DNA from: Defluviimonas salinarum | GTDB taxonomy: Bacteria; Pseudomonadota; Alphaproteobacteria; Rhodobacterales; Rhodobacteraceae | Direction of reading: 5' to 3' | Assembly: GCF_026013545.1 (NCBI RefSeq) | Contig: NZ_JAPDOG010000008.1 | Span: forward strand, 1-64,000 | Length of the DNA: 64,000 nt | Part shown: piece by piece, positions 16,858-25,534 of the stretch | Position numbering within the stretch: the first letter of the stretch is position 1 | Layout of the letters: each line of letters opens with the position of its first letter | Program-made: the position numbers and the translations under genes | Notes under the pieces: generated by a model | Database searches by the model: none | What the model saw: the letters and a program-made list of their open reading frames with translations, nothing else | Told to the model about the DNA's origin: nothing

Positions 16858-17480
16858 CAGAACTCGACCCCCTTCTGACCCTTGATCCCCGACCGGAACG
16901 GATGCTTGATCAGCGTCATCTCGGTCACCAGATCGGCGATCTCGATCAGCTCCTCCTTGGCGTTGCGGCCTGTCAGCACGACATGGGTCATCGCCGGCTT
17001 CTCGTCCTTCAGGAAGGCCACGACCTCGGCAATGTCGAGATAGTCGTAGCGAAGCGCGATGTTGATCTCGTCGAGGAGCACCATCCTGATGCGCTCGTCG
17101 CGGATCAGCTCCTTGGCCTTCTCCCAGCCCTTCCGTGCCGCCGCGATGTCGCGCTCCTTGTCCTGCGTTTCCCAGGTGAAGCCCTCGCCCATCGCGTGAA
17201 ACTGGCAGAGATCGCCGAAATGCGCCTCGATCAGTGTGCGCTCGCCGGTTGACCAGGCGCCCTTGATGAACTGCACGACGGCCGAGGGCATCCCATGCGC
17301 GATGCAGCGCAGGATCATGCCGAAGCCGGAGGAGGACTTGCCCTTGCCCGCGCCGGTATGAACGATGATCAGGCCCTTCTCGCCTTCCTTCGTCGCCATG
17401 ATCTTGTCGCGGGCGGCCTTCTTCTTGGCCATCTTCTGGGCGTGGCGCTCGGCGTCACTCGGGGGCGTGGGCGTGGTCAT
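16857..17480 (-). CDS. cobO: Corrinoid adenosyltransferase
   Basis: 207 residues, CobA/CobO/BtuR family enzyme moving the adenosyl group of ATP to Co(I) corrinoids. P-loop VHTGAGKGKSSSGFGM, VQFIKGAWSTGER, and VLLDEINIALRY with the Walker B acid are all present. The N-terminal lysine-rich helix (HAQKMAKKKAARDKIMATKE) is usual. ATG at 17480 has GAGGGA six bases upstream; a longer TTG start at 17513 is less likely. Leads the transcript cobO-Lin0512-Lin0512-cobQ. Confidence 0.95.
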   Translation of the reverse strand: MTTPTPPSDAERHAQKMAKKKAARDKIMATKEGEKGLIIVHTGAGKGKSSSGFGMILRCIAHGMPSAVVQFIKGAWSTGERTLIEAHFGDLCQFHAMGEGFTWETQDKERDIAAARKGWEKAKELIRDERIRMVLLDEINIALRYDYLDIAEVVAFLKDEKPAMTHVVLTGRNAKEELIEIADLVTEMTLIKHPFRSGIKGQKGVEF

Positions 17481-17546
17481 GGCGGTCCCTCTTGTCGTCG
17501 GGTCGGTGTTCAATAGGCGATTGCGGGGCGGATGGCGAGGGGCGGC

Positions 17547-18731
17547 TCATGCGCGCGGCCCGCTGAAGACCGGGCGTTGCGGCGCGCCACGCAAGGTCGG
17601 GGCGAGGGCAATCAGAAAGAGCGTCCAGCCGGCGATCCAGAGGAGCGCCGCGAGCTGGCTCAGTTCCGGAACCGCGCTCTGGGCGATCCGCAACCAGGCC
17701 GAGAGCCAGACGAGGGCGAAGCCTGCGATGTTCGGCCAGCCGGCGACGAGCCGGTCGGGCGCGCGCCGCGCCACCGAACGGGCGGCCACCGCGTAGATCA
17801 GGCAGGACATCGCGCCCGCCGTAAGCGCGTGCAGCGCATCCGGTTCGGCAAGGAGCGGCACACCCAGCCGTGCGAGGCCGGTGAGGCAAAGCCCGACCGG
17901 CAGCCAGAGAAAGCCGAGATGCAGCATCAGGAGCAGCGCGTCATGCCGTACCGCCGCCCGCTGCCAGAGCGCGAGCCGGAGCGCCTCGGCCCCGGCCCCG
18001 GCGATCAGGGCCACGCCAGCAAGCGTTTCGGCCCCGGCAAGCGTGGCGAGAAGTGCCGCGAGGATCGCGGCGCCGCCGATGTGGGCCACTCGCTCGGCTG
18101 CGGGCACCGGCGGGGCATGTTCCGCTGCGACGCGGTTCTCGGTGAAGGCGCGGACCATGCGGCCGCCGATGACCGAGAGGATCAGCGCGAAGACGAGGAT
18201 CGCGGCGCGGGGATCGGCCCCGGCACCGAGCACGGCGAGATCGGCAAGGCCGAGGAGTGCCGCGAAACCCGCCTGCAGACCGCCCTTGGCCGAGCGCCCG
18301 GCGACGGCCTCGCGCCCGAGCAGCAGCGCGAGCCAGGCGAAGAACCCCGCGCTCGTGGCCGCGACGAGCGGCAGTGGCAGCGCAGGCAGCCCGGCGAGCG
18401 CGAGCCGGGCGGCGATCCAGATGAGCGTCAGGATCAGGATCCGCGCGCCGGAGGCGGGCGGGCGGTGGCTCCAGCTCGGCGCGGCGGTGAGAGTGTAGCC
18501 CGCGAAGGCGGCGCCTGCGAAGCCGAAGAGCATCTCGTGCGCGTGCCAGAGCGTGGCCGAGCCCAGCGCATCCGCCGCCGGCCCGCCCGATTCGCCGAAG
18601 GCCCGCCAGCCGATCACGACGACCGCCCAGAGCCCGGCGGCGAGGAACATCGGACGGTGCGCGGTGGCGAGGATGCCGCCCGCGGCACCCGCCGGGTCGT
18701 TCCTGTGCGTCGGGGCTTCGTAACCGTTCAT
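17547..18731 (-). CDS. NnrS-family membrane protein
   Basis: 394 residues, almost entirely hydrophobic with about 12 predicted membrane helices. LATAHRPMFLAAGLWAV, LWHAHEMLFGFAGAAFAGY and SVIGGRMVRAFTENR carry the conserved histidines of the NnrS family, heme- and copper-containing membrane proteins linked to nitric oxide stress. It lies 66 bases upstream of cobO on the same strand and starts in the gap shared with the first cobalamin riboswitch. Why it accompanies B12 genes is unclear. Confidence 0.85.
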   Translation of the reverse strand: MNGYEAPTHRNDPAGAAGGILATAHRPMFLAAGLWAVVVIGWRAFGESGGPAADALGSATLWHAHEMLFGFAGAAFAGYTLTAAPSWSHRPPASGARILILTLIWIAARLALAGLPALPLPLVAATSAGFFAWLALLLGREAVAGRSAKGGLQAGFAALLGLADLAVLGAGADPRAAILVFALILSVIGGRMVRAFTENRVAAEHAPPVPAAERVAHIGGAAILAALLATLAGAETLAGVALIAGAGAEALRLALWQRAAVRHDALLLMLHLGFLWLPVGLCLTGLARLGVPLLAEPDALHALTAGAMSCLIYAVAARSVARRAPDRLVAGWPNIAGFALVWLSAWLRIAQSAVPELSQLAALLWIAGWTLFLIALAPTLRGAPQRPVFSGPRA

Positions 18732-18747
18732 GCGGGGCCGTGCTTGC

Positions 18748-18766
18748 TTGACAAGATGCGCGTCAA
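18748..18766. promoter_or_regulatory. TTGAC-N9-GTCAA dyad before the first riboswitch
   Basis: TTGACAAGATGCGCGTCAA: interrupted palindrome whose left arm is also a TTGACA -35-like hexamer, just upstream of the riboswitch and 17 bases from the divergent NnrS-like start codon. Possible operator; chance occurrence not excluded. Confidence 0.3.
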
Positions 18767-18779
18767 TGCCTCAGGAGAG

Positions 18780-18990
18780 GCGCGCTGGTTCCTGCCTAAG
18801 GCAGGCGAAGAGGGAATGCGACAGGCTTTGCGACCACAAGTGGTCCGGCGCCGAAGCGCAGCCGCCCCCGCGACCGTGACCGGAGAGGCCCCCCGAGGCC
18901 CACTGGCGAGATGCCGGGAAGGGGGAGGGGCCGTCGGGGCGAAAGCCCCGGCATCCGCAAGCCGGGAGACCTGCCAGCGAGGACGTTGTG
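18780..18990 (+). ncRNA. Cobalamin riboswitch 1
   Basis: The class-defining pieces occur in order: GGTTCCTGCC, GAAGAGGGAATGCG, AGCCGCCCCCGCGACCGTGA, GGAGAGG, CCACTGG, GCCGGGAAGG, GGCATCCGCAAGCCGGGAGA and the B12 box AAGCCGGGAGACCTGCC at 18959-18975. It controls the DUF1636-cobW-cobN-cobG... operon. The 100 bases after it contain GC-rich pairing (around GCGGACGGGGGGTTCCGC) that could form the expression platform. Exact ends are estimates. Confidence 0.93.
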
Positions 18991-19068
18991 ACGGCGGACG
19001 GGGGGTTCCGCGACCGGCTCGGGGCAGGATCGCCCCCCGCAGGCCGCCCCTTTCCGTAAGGGAGAAGG

Positions 19069-19083
19069 ATGAGCCGCGCGTGA
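19069..19083 (+). CDS. Possible four-codon leader ORF
   Basis: ATG AGC CGC GCG TGA directly after GGGAGAAGG. Its stop overlaps the GTG start of the DUF1636 gene at 19080 (GTGA). The best ribosome site in the riboswitch leader thus fits this mini-ORF better than the gene. Could couple translation by re-initiation; may be chance. Confidence 0.25.
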   Translation: MSRA

Positions 19084-19439
19084 CCGTGACGCTTCATGTC
19101 TGCACAACCTGCCGGATGGGCCAGCCCATCCCGGAGGACGAGGTGCGCCCGGGCACCCGTCTCCTTGAGGCGCTTCAGGCCGCCGGTGCGCCCGAGGGCG
19201 TCCAAATCGTGCCGGTCGAGTGCCTGTCCGCCTGCGACCACGGCTGCAACATCGCTTTGAGCGGCCCCGGCCGCTGGTCCTACGTCTATCGCGGGCTCAA
19301 CCCGGATGAGCATGTCGAAGACATCCTCGCCGGTGCGGCCGCCTATGCCGCGACTGGGGACGGGATCGTCCCCTGGCGCGAGCGCCCCCAGATCTTCCGC
19401 AAGCAATCGCTTGCCCGCATCCCCCCGATGGAGAGCTGA
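19080..19439 (+). CDS. DUF1636 metal-binding protein, riboswitch-proximal copy
   Basis: 119 residues, no signal or membrane segment. VTLHVCTTCRMGQP gives a C-x2-C pair near the N terminus and VECLSACDHGCNIALSG a second cysteine cluster, the pattern of a thioredoxin-like [2Fe-2S] or metal-binding fold. DUF1636 proteins are known mainly as neighbours of cobW/cobN in alphaproteobacteria; function unestablished. Start is uncertain: GTG at 19080 or 19086, 11-17 bases after AAGG. First gene under riboswitch 1 and one base before cobW, so a role in cobalt delivery or B12-related metal handling is inferred. Confidence 0.8.
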   Translation: MTVTLHVCTTCRMGQPIPEDEVRPGTRLLEALQAAGAPEGVQIVPVECLSACDHGCNIALSGPGRWSYVYRGLNPDEHVEDILAGAAAYAATGDGIVPWRERPQIFRKQSLARIPPMES

Positions 19440-20489
19440 ATGTCTGACCTGAACAAGATCCCCGTCACCGTCATCACCGGCTTCCTCGGTGCGGGCAAGA
19501 CGACGCTGATCCGGCATCTCATGCAGAACCCGCAAGGCAAGCGCCTCGCGGTTCTGGTCAACGAGTTCGGCACCGTCGGCGTCGACGGCGACATCCTCAA
19601 GTCCTGCGCCGACGACAACTGCCCGGCCGAGAACATCGTCGAGCTGGCCAATGGCTGCATCTGCTGCACCGTCGCCGACGACTTCATCCCGACGATCGAG
19701 GCGCTGATGGCGCTGCCGCAGCGCCCCGACCATATCCTGATCGAGACCTCGGGCCTTGCCCTGCCGAAGCCGCTCCTGAAGGCCTTCGACTGGCCCGCGA
19801 TCCGTTCGCGCATCACCGTCGACGGTGTCATCGCGCTCGCCGATGCCGAGGCGGTCGCCGCCGGCCGCTTCGCCCCCGATGTCGACGCGGTCCAGGCCCA
19901 GCGCGAGGCCGATGACTCGATCGACCACGAGACGCCGCTGTCGGAGGTATTCGAGGACCAGATCTCCTGCGCCGACATCGTGCTCCTGTCGAAGGCCGAT
20001 CTCGCCGGCGAGGCTGGTCTTGCCAGCGCCCGCGCGGTGATCGAGGCCGAAGCGCCGCGCAAGCTGCCGATCCTCGCAATGGAGGAAGGCCGCATCGACC
20101 CCGCCGTCATCCTCGGGCTGAATGCCGCCGCCGAGGACGACCTCGACGCCCGGCCTTCGCATCATGACGGCCATGACGACCACGAGCACGACGATTTCGA
20201 CACGGTTGTGATCGACCTGCCGGAAGTCGCCGACCCCGAGGCGCTGAAGGCGGCGATCACCCGGCTGGCCGAGGAGCAGAACATCCTCCGCGTGAAGGGC
20301 TATGTCGCGGTCGCGGGCAAGCCGATGCGAATGCTGGTGCAGGCCGTCGGCACGCGGATCCGGGCGCAATACGACAAGCCCTGGGGCGATGCGCCCCGCG
20401 CCTCGAAGCTCGTGGTGATCGGCGAGCACCATGACGTCGACCTCGACGCGATTCGCAGCGTCCTCGTCCCGGTCGCCGTGGAGGCCTGA
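19440..20489 (+). CDS. cobW: CobW GTPase
   Basis: 349 residues, COG0523 G3E GTPase proposed to deliver cobalt to the cobaltochelatase. Walker A GFLGAGKTT at residues 14-22, metal-binding CxCC motif NGCICCTVADDF, SKADLAGE nucleotide-specificity motif, and a His/Asp-rich linker HHDGHDDHEHDD before the C-terminal domain that probably binds metal. Starts one base after the DUF1636 stop and ends six bases before cobN, consistent with supplying metal to CobN. Confidence 0.95.
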   Translation: MSDLNKIPVTVITGFLGAGKTTLIRHLMQNPQGKRLAVLVNEFGTVGVDGDILKSCADDNCPAENIVELANGCICCTVADDFIPTIEALMALPQRPDHILIETSGLALPKPLLKAFDWPAIRSRITVDGVIALADAEAVAAGRFAPDVDAVQAQREADDSIDHETPLSEVFEDQISCADIVLLSKADLAGEAGLASARAVIEAEAPRKLPILAMEEGRIDPAVILGLNAAAEDDLDARPSHHDGHDDHEHDDFDTVVIDLPEVADPEALKAAITRLAEEQNILRVKGYVAVAGKPMRMLVQAVGTRIRAQYDKPWGDAPRASKLVVIGEHHDVDLDAIRSVLVPVAVEA

Positions 20490-20495
20490 TCCCCC

Positions 20496-23400
20496 ATGCA
20501 TGTCGTCTTCCGCGAAAGCCACGGGTTGGAAGAGACCGACACGCCCCGCGATCTCGGCCAGGACCCGGCCGAGCTCGTGGTGCTGTCCTTCTCCGATAGC
20601 GACCTCGGCGCTTTCGCGGCGGGCTGGCATCGCGCTGACGGCGGGCTGCCGACGCTGCGGCTGGCGAACCTCGTGGCCCTGCGCCATCCGCTGTCCGTCG
20701 ACACCTATGCCGAGCAGACGCTTGGCGAGGCGAAAGGCATCCTCATCCGCCTGATCGGCGGCGAGAGCTACTGGCCCTATGGTCTCGCGCAGGTGCAGGA
20801 TCTCGCCCGGCGCAGGGGCATCGCGCTGGCGATCCTGCCCGCCGACGGGCGCGAAGATGCGCGGCTCGACGAGCTCTCGACCCTGCCGAAATCGACCCTG
20901 CGCCGGCTGCAATCGCTCTGCGACGCGGGCGGTGCGGTAGCCGCGCAGGCCGCGCTGCAACAGATGGCGCTGGCCGCCGGCCTCTATGCCGGGCCGGTGA
21001 TCGGTGACAAGACCGTGCCGACCTTCGGCTGGTACCGTCCGGCCAAGGGCGTGGTGACGGCGCCCGACGCCTCCGACCGCCCGTTCGCCGTCGTCACCTT
21101 CTACCGCTCCTACCTCACCTCGGCCGATACCGACCCGGTCGACGCGCTGATCGCGGCGCTGGAAGAGCGTGGCTTCGCCGCCATCGGCGCCTATGCCGCC
21201 TCGCTGAAGGACCCGGCCGCCGCCGCCTGGCTCCGCGCCGAGCTGACCCGGCTGAAGCCCGCCGCCATCGTCAATGCCACCGCCTTCTCGGCGAAAGGTG
21301 CCGACGGTTCCGCCTCGCCCCTCGACGCCACCGGCTGCCCGGTCTTCCAGGTGGCGCTTTCGACCGCGCGAAAGAAGGACTGGGCCGAGGCCGAACGCGG
21401 TCTCTCGCCCGCCGATCTCGCCATGCATGTGGTGCTGCCCGAGGTCGACGGCCGCATCTTCGCGGGTGTCGCGAGCTTCAAGAGCCCCGGCCGCCGCGAC
21501 CCCGACCTGCAGTATTCCCGCTTCGCCCACCGCGCCGACCCGGACCGGATCGCCGCTGTCGCCGACCGCATCGCGGGCTGGCACCGCCTCGCGAAGACCC
21601 CGGCGGCGGAGCGCAACACCGCCCTCATCCTTTCCACCTATCCCGGCAAGGCGCACCAGCTCGCCCATGCCGTCGGCCTCGACGCGCTGGCCTCGGCCGA
21701 CGGCATCCTTGCGGCGCTCGCCACCGAGGGCCACGCTGTCGAGAGCGGCGCGGGGCTCGGATCGGCGCTGATCACCGAGACGCTGGAATGGCCGGTTTCG
21801 GCCTATCTAGACACTGTTTCAGGCCTTCCAGTCTCCTTGCACGACGCGCTCTTCGCCGCCTGGGGCGCACCCGAGACCGATCCCTCCGTCACGGATGGCC
21901 AGTTCCGCTTCCACGCCCTTCGCCGAGGCAAGGCCATCGTTGCCCTGCAACCTGAACGCGGCGAGGTGGCGACGCGCGCGGACGATTACCACGACCTCTC
22001 CCGCACCCCGCGCCACGCCTATGTCGCCTTCTACCTCTGGCTCCGGGCGCAGGGGCTTCACGCGCTGATCCATATCGGCGCGCATGGCACGCTCGAATGG
22101 CTGCCGGGCAAGTCGGTCGCCCTTTCCGCCGACTGCTGGCCCGAGGCGCTGACCGGTGCCCTGCCGGTCATCTATCCCTTCATCGTCAACGACCCCGGCG
22201 AGGCCGCCCAGGCCAAGCGCCGGATCGGCGCCGTGACCATCGGCCACCTGCCGCCGCCTCTGGTGGAAAGCGCGGTGCCCGAGGACCTGACCCGGCTCGA
22301 ACGCCTCCTTGATGAATACTCGACCGCCGACGGGCTCGACCCCGCCCGCCGCGACCGGCTGATCCAGTCGATCCGCGACGAGGCCAAGGGACGCGGCGTC
22401 GAGGACGATCTCGGCATCCCCGAGGATGCCTCGCCTGCCGTGGCGATCACCCGCATCGACCGCTTCGTCTGCGACATCAAGGAAAGCCAGTACGGCGACG
22501 GCTTGCACATCTTCGGCGCCGGCCAGTGCGGGCCTGAGGAACGCGCAGGGCTCCTCGCCGCGCTGAACGGCCAAAGGGTCGAGGCCGGCCCCTCCGGCTC
22601 GCCCTTCCGTGGCCGGTCGGACGTTCTGCCGACGGGCCGCAACCTCTTCACCACCGACCCCCGCGCCGTGCCCTCGCGCGCCGCTCATGCGCAGGGCGTG
22701 AAGCTCGCCGAGGAACTCCTCCGCCGACACCTTCAGGACCACGGCGACTGGCCGAAATCTCTGGTCGTCGACCTCTGGGGCTCGGCGACGATGCGCACGG
22801 CGGGCGAGGAATTCGCGATGGCGCTGCATCTCGCGGGCCTCACCCCGAAATGGGACGAGGGATCGGAGCGGGTCGCGGGCTTCGAGGTGATCCCGCTCGC
22901 GCTTTTGCGTCGCCCCCGGATCGACGTGACCTTGCGCGTTTCCGGCCTGTTCAGAGACGTTTTTCCCGGCCTCGCCCAGCTTTTCGAAGCCGCCGCCAAG
23001 ACCCTTGCCGAACGCGAGGAAGCGCCCGAGGACAACCCCTATCTGCGCGCCAGCCCCCGTGTCTTCGGGCCGAAGCCGGGCCTCTACGGCCTCGCGATGG
23101 GCGAGGCGATCGAGGATTACGGCCCCGAGGGCCAGCATGCCGCCGGCGAGGCCTGGCTGTCGGGCTCCGAATGGGCCATCGACGCCTCGGGCGCGGCCCA
23201 TCCCGCCCGCGCAGCGCTTGAAGAGCAGGTGAAGGGTGCCGACGGCTTCGTCCATATCCAGGACCTCGCCGAGACCGACCTGCTGCTCGCCTCCGACTAC
23301 GCCGCGCATGAGGGCGGGTTTGCCGCCGCCGTCGCACGGCTCGGCGGAGAAGCACCCGCGCTCTACCATCTGGACGCGACCCGCCCCGACGCGCCGCGCG

Positions 23401-23738
23401 CCCGGACGCTCTCCGAGGAGATCGGCCGCGTCGTCCGCGCCCGTGCGACGAACCCCGACTGGGCCGACGGCATGGTGCGGCACGGCTTCCGCGGCGCGGC
23501 CGAGATCGCGGCGACGCTCGACCACATGGCGGCCTTCGCCCATCTCGCCCGCGCGGTCCCGGCGCATCTCTTCGATCTCTACCATGAGGCGACGCTCGGC
23601 CGGGACGACGTCGTGGCCTTCCTCGAACGCGAGAACCCCGCCGCCCTGCAGGCGATGCGCGACCGCTTCGCCGCGCTCCGCGATGCTGGGCTCTGGATCA
23701 CCCGGCGCAACTCCATCGCGATGGAGACGGGGCAATGA
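20496..23738 (+). CDS. cobN: Cobaltochelatase subunit CobN
   Basis: 1080 residues, large subunit of the aerobic ATP-dependent chelatase that inserts Co(II) into hydrogenobyrinic acid a,c-diamide. Diagnostic blocks: LIGGESYWPYGLAQVQDLAR, LILSTYPGKAHQLAHAVGLD, HIGAHGTLEWLPGKSVALS, YPFIVNDPGEAAQAKRR and VVDLWGSATMRTAGEEFAM. Shorter than the Pseudomonas denitrificans protein but intact end to end. Partners CobS and CobT are not encoded in the window. Overlaps cobG by four bases. Contains two AT-rich rare-codon patches (21807-21825 and 22952-22971). Confidence 0.96.
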   Translation: MHVVFRESHGLEETDTPRDLGQDPAELVVLSFSDSDLGAFAAGWHRADGGLPTLRLANLVALRHPLSVDTYAEQTLGEAKGILIRLIGGESYWPYGLAQVQDLARRRGIALAILPADGREDARLDELSTLPKSTLRRLQSLCDAGGAVAAQAALQQMALAAGLYAGPVIGDKTVPTFGWYRPAKGVVTAPDASDRPFAVVTFYRSYLTSADTDPVDALIAALEERGFAAIGAYAASLKDPAAAAWLRAELTRLKPAAIVNATAFSAKGADGSASPLDATGCPVFQVALSTARKKDWAEAERGLSPADLAMHVVLPEVDGRIFAGVASFKSPGRRDPDLQYSRFAHRADPDRIAAVADRIAGWHRLAKTPAAERNTALILSTYPGKAHQLAHAVGLDALASADGILAALATEGHAVESGAGLGSALITETLEWPVSAYLDTVSGLPVSLHDALFAAWGAPETDPSVTDGQFRFHALRRGKAIVALQPERGEVATRADDYHDLSRTPRHAYVAFYLWLRAQGLHALIHIGAHGTLEWLPGKSVALSADCWPEALTGALPVIYPFIVNDPGEAAQAKRRIGAVTIGHLPPPLVESAVPEDLTRLERLLDEYSTADGLDPARRDRLIQSIRDEAKGRGVEDDLGIPEDASPAVAITRIDRFVCDIKESQYGDGLHIFGAGQCGPEERAGLLAALNGQRVEAGPSGSPFRGRSDVLPTGRNLFTTDPRAVPSRAAHAQGVKLAEELLRRHLQDHGDWPKSLVVDLWGSATMRTAGEEFAMALHLAGLTPKWDEGSERVAGFEVIPLALLRRPRIDVTLRVSGLFRDVFPGLAQLFEAAAKTLAEREEAPEDNPYLRASPRVFGPKPGLYGLAMGEAIEDYGPEGQHAAGEAWLSGSEWAIDASGAAHPARAALEEQVKGADGFVHIQDLAETDLLLASDYAAHEGGFAAAVARLGGEAPALYHLDATRPDAPRARTLSEEIGRVVRARATNPDWADGMVRHGFRGAAEIAATLDHMAAFAHLARAVPAHLFDLYHEATLGRDDVVAFLERENPAALQAMRDRFAALRDAGLWITRRNSIAMETGQ
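21807..21825 (+). repeat. AT-rich intragenic word, cobN copy 1
   Basis: CTAGACACTGTTTCAGGCC, read as rare codons CTA, ACT, GTT, TCA in a gene that otherwise uses GC-ending codons. Near-identical in its AGACACTGTTT core to the copy in cobL at 28686. Confidence 0.45.
22952..22971 (+). repeat. AT-rich intragenic word, cobN copy 2 (weaker)
   Basis: CAGAGACGTTTTTCCCGGCC, rare codons AGA, GTT, TTT. It is in a different frame relative to the AGA than the cobL and cobI copies. Confidence 0.3.
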
Positions 23739-24913
23739 ACGAGCCGATCGTCAAGGGCTGGTGCCCCGGCGCGCTTCGTCCGATGATGTCGGGCGACGGC
23801 CTCGTCGTCCGCGTCCGTCCGCGCGGCGGACGGCTGACGCCCACGCAGGCGAAGGGCATAGCCGAACTGTCGGCGCGCCATGGCAACGGGCTCATCGACC
23901 TCTCCGCCCGCGCCAATGTCCAGCTTCGCGGCGTCACCGAGGCGGCGCATGGGCCGCTGATTGAGGGTCTTTCCGCCCTTGGCCTCATCGACGAGACGAC
24001 CGAGGCCGAGAGCCGCCGCAACATCACCGTCACGCCCTACTGGCAGGACGGCGACGGGGTGCAGGAGGTGGTGCGGTCGCTCACCGAGGCGCTGGGCCAT
24101 CCGGGCGCGCCGCAGACGCCGGGCAAGTTCGGCTATGCGGTCGATTGCGGCGCCGAGCCGGTCCTGTCGGAAACCTCCGCCGATATCCGCATCGAGCGCG
24201 GCCCCGGCGGCGTCCTTCTGGTCCGCGCCGATGGCATGGGCTCCGGCGCCGAGGCGACGATAGAGAGCGCGGCGCGGCAGGCGCTGAGGCTCGCGGAATG
24301 GTTCCTTGAAACCGGCGGCGCGCCCGAGGGTCGCGGCCGCATGGCGGCGCATCTGGCGCGCGGCGCGCGCCTGCCCGAGCTGTTCACCGAGATCCCGGCG
24401 CTGCCGCGCGCGAGCGCCCCCGCCCCCGCGCCGGGACCTCTGCCGCTCGGCTACCTCGTCGGCTTCGAATTCGGCCAGATGGCGGCCGAAACCTTGTCTA
24501 TTCTTGCCGAAAACGGTGCTTTGCGGATCACGCCCTGGCGCATGATCCTGATCGAGGGCGCCACCCAGGCGCCCGCCATTCCCGGCCTCATCACCGATCC
24601 CGCCGACCCGATGCTGCGGGTGACCGCCTGCACCGGCGCCCCCGGCTGCCCGCAGGCGCTGATCGAGACGCGGCCGCTGGCGCGCGCGCTCAGCACGTCG
24701 CTTGCCTCCGTCGGCCGGCTCCATGTCTCCGGCTGCGCCAAGGGCTGCGCCCATCCCGCACCCTCGGCCCTGACGCTCGTCGGCCGCACGGGTGGCGCCA
24801 TCGACCTGATCCGGAACGGCACCGCCGCCGACACGCCTTCGCGGACCGGGCTCTCGCCCGCGACGCTCACCGCCACCCCCGCCCTTCTCACCGAGACCGA
24901 AGATGCCCCATAG
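23735..24913 (+). CDS. cobG: Precorrin-3B synthase
   Basis: 392 residues, oxygen-dependent monooxygenase of the sulfite/nitrite-reductase-like fold that prepares ring contraction. N terminus VKGWCPGALRPMMSGDGLVV is the CobG start; SARANVQLRGVTEAAHGPL is a ferredoxin-reductase-half motif; the iron-sulfur cysteines are in TGAPGCPQALIETR and SGCAKGCAHPAPSALTLVG (C-x5-C...C-x3-C). Its presence fixes the pathway as the aerobic one. Overlaps both cobN and cobH. Confidence 0.94.
   Translation: MNEPIVKGWCPGALRPMMSGDGLVVRVRPRGGRLTPTQAKGIAELSARHGNGLIDLSARANVQLRGVTEAAHGPLIEGLSALGLIDETTEAESRRNITVTPYWQDGDGVQEVVRSLTEALGHPGAPQTPGKFGYAVDCGAEPVLSETSADIRIERGPGGVLLVRADGMGSGAEATIESAARQALRLAEWFLETGGAPEGRGRMAAHLARGARLPELFTEIPALPRASAPAPAPGPLPLGYLVGFEFGQMAAETLSILAENGALRITPWRMILIEGATQAPAIPGLITDPADPMLRVTACTGAPGCPQALIETRPLARALSTSLASVGRLHVSGCAKGCAHPAPSALTLVGRTGGAIDLIRNGTAADTPSRTGLSPATLTATPALLTETEDAP
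24484..24503 (-). repeat. AT-rich intragenic word, cobG copy (inverted)
   Basis: Minus strand GAATAGACAAGGTTTCGGCC. It is in the opposite orientation to the other copies relative to its gene, placing TTG, TCT, ATT, CTT codons in cobG. Confidence 0.35.
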
Positions 24914-25532
24914 CTACCAGACCGACGGCGCCGCGATTTACCGCGAGAGCTTCGCCACCATCCGCGCCGAGGCCGACCTCGCGCGCTTCACCCCCGAGGA
25001 GGAGGTCGTCGTCGTCCGCATGATCCATGCCGCCGGGATGGTGGGGCTTGAGGAACACGTCCGCTTCTCCCCCGGCATGGCGATCGCCGCCCGAGCAGCA
25101 CTTGAGGCCGGCGCGCCGATCCTCTGCGACGCACGCATGGTCAGCGAGGGGATCACCCGGGCGCGCCTGCCCGCCAACAACGCGGTCATCTGCACGCTGC
25201 AGGATCCGCGCGTGCCCGAATTGGCGAAGGAGATGGGCAACACCCGCTCCGCCGCCGCGCTGGAGCTGTGGCGGCCGCATCTGGAAGGGGCCGTCGTCGC
25301 CATCGGCAACGCGCCGACCGCGCTCTTTCACCTCCTGAACATGCTCGAGGACCCGGCCTGCCCGCGCCCCGCGGCGATCATCGGCTGCCCGGTGGGCTTC
25401 GTGGGTGCGGCCGAATCGAAGGACGCGCTGATGGAGGACCTGCCGGTGCCCTCGGTCATCGTGAAGGGCCGCCTCGGCGGCTCGGCGATCACCGTCGCCG
25501 CCGTCAACGCGCTCGCGAGCCGGAAGGAATGA
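24903..25532 (+). CDS. cobH: Precorrin-8X methylmutase
   Basis: 209 residues, catalyses the 1,5 methyl shift giving hydrogenobyrinic acid. Catalytic histidine at about residue 42 in VVRMIHAAGMVGLEEHVRFS; LCDARMVSEGITRARLPANN, AIGNAPTALFHLL and CPVGFVGAAESKDAL are hallmark blocks. Overlaps cobG by 11 bases and touches cobI. Confidence 0.96.
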   Translation: MPHSYQTDGAAIYRESFATIRAEADLARFTPEEEVVVVRMIHAAGMVGLEEHVRFSPGMAIAARAALEAGAPILCDARMVSEGITRARLPANNAVICTLQDPRVPELAKEMGNTRSAAALELWRPHLEGAVVAIGNAPTALFHLLNMLEDPACPRPAAIIGCPVGFVGAAESKDALMEDLPVPSVIVKGRLGGSAITVAAVNALASRKE

Positions 25533-25534
25533 AC

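Noticed and set aside
18771-21734. Very long minus-strand frame opposite DUF1636-cobW-cobN
   Set aside because: It crosses the riboswitch and is antisense to well-recognised genes; low-complexity Arg/Gly-rich translation typical of GC-rich shadows.
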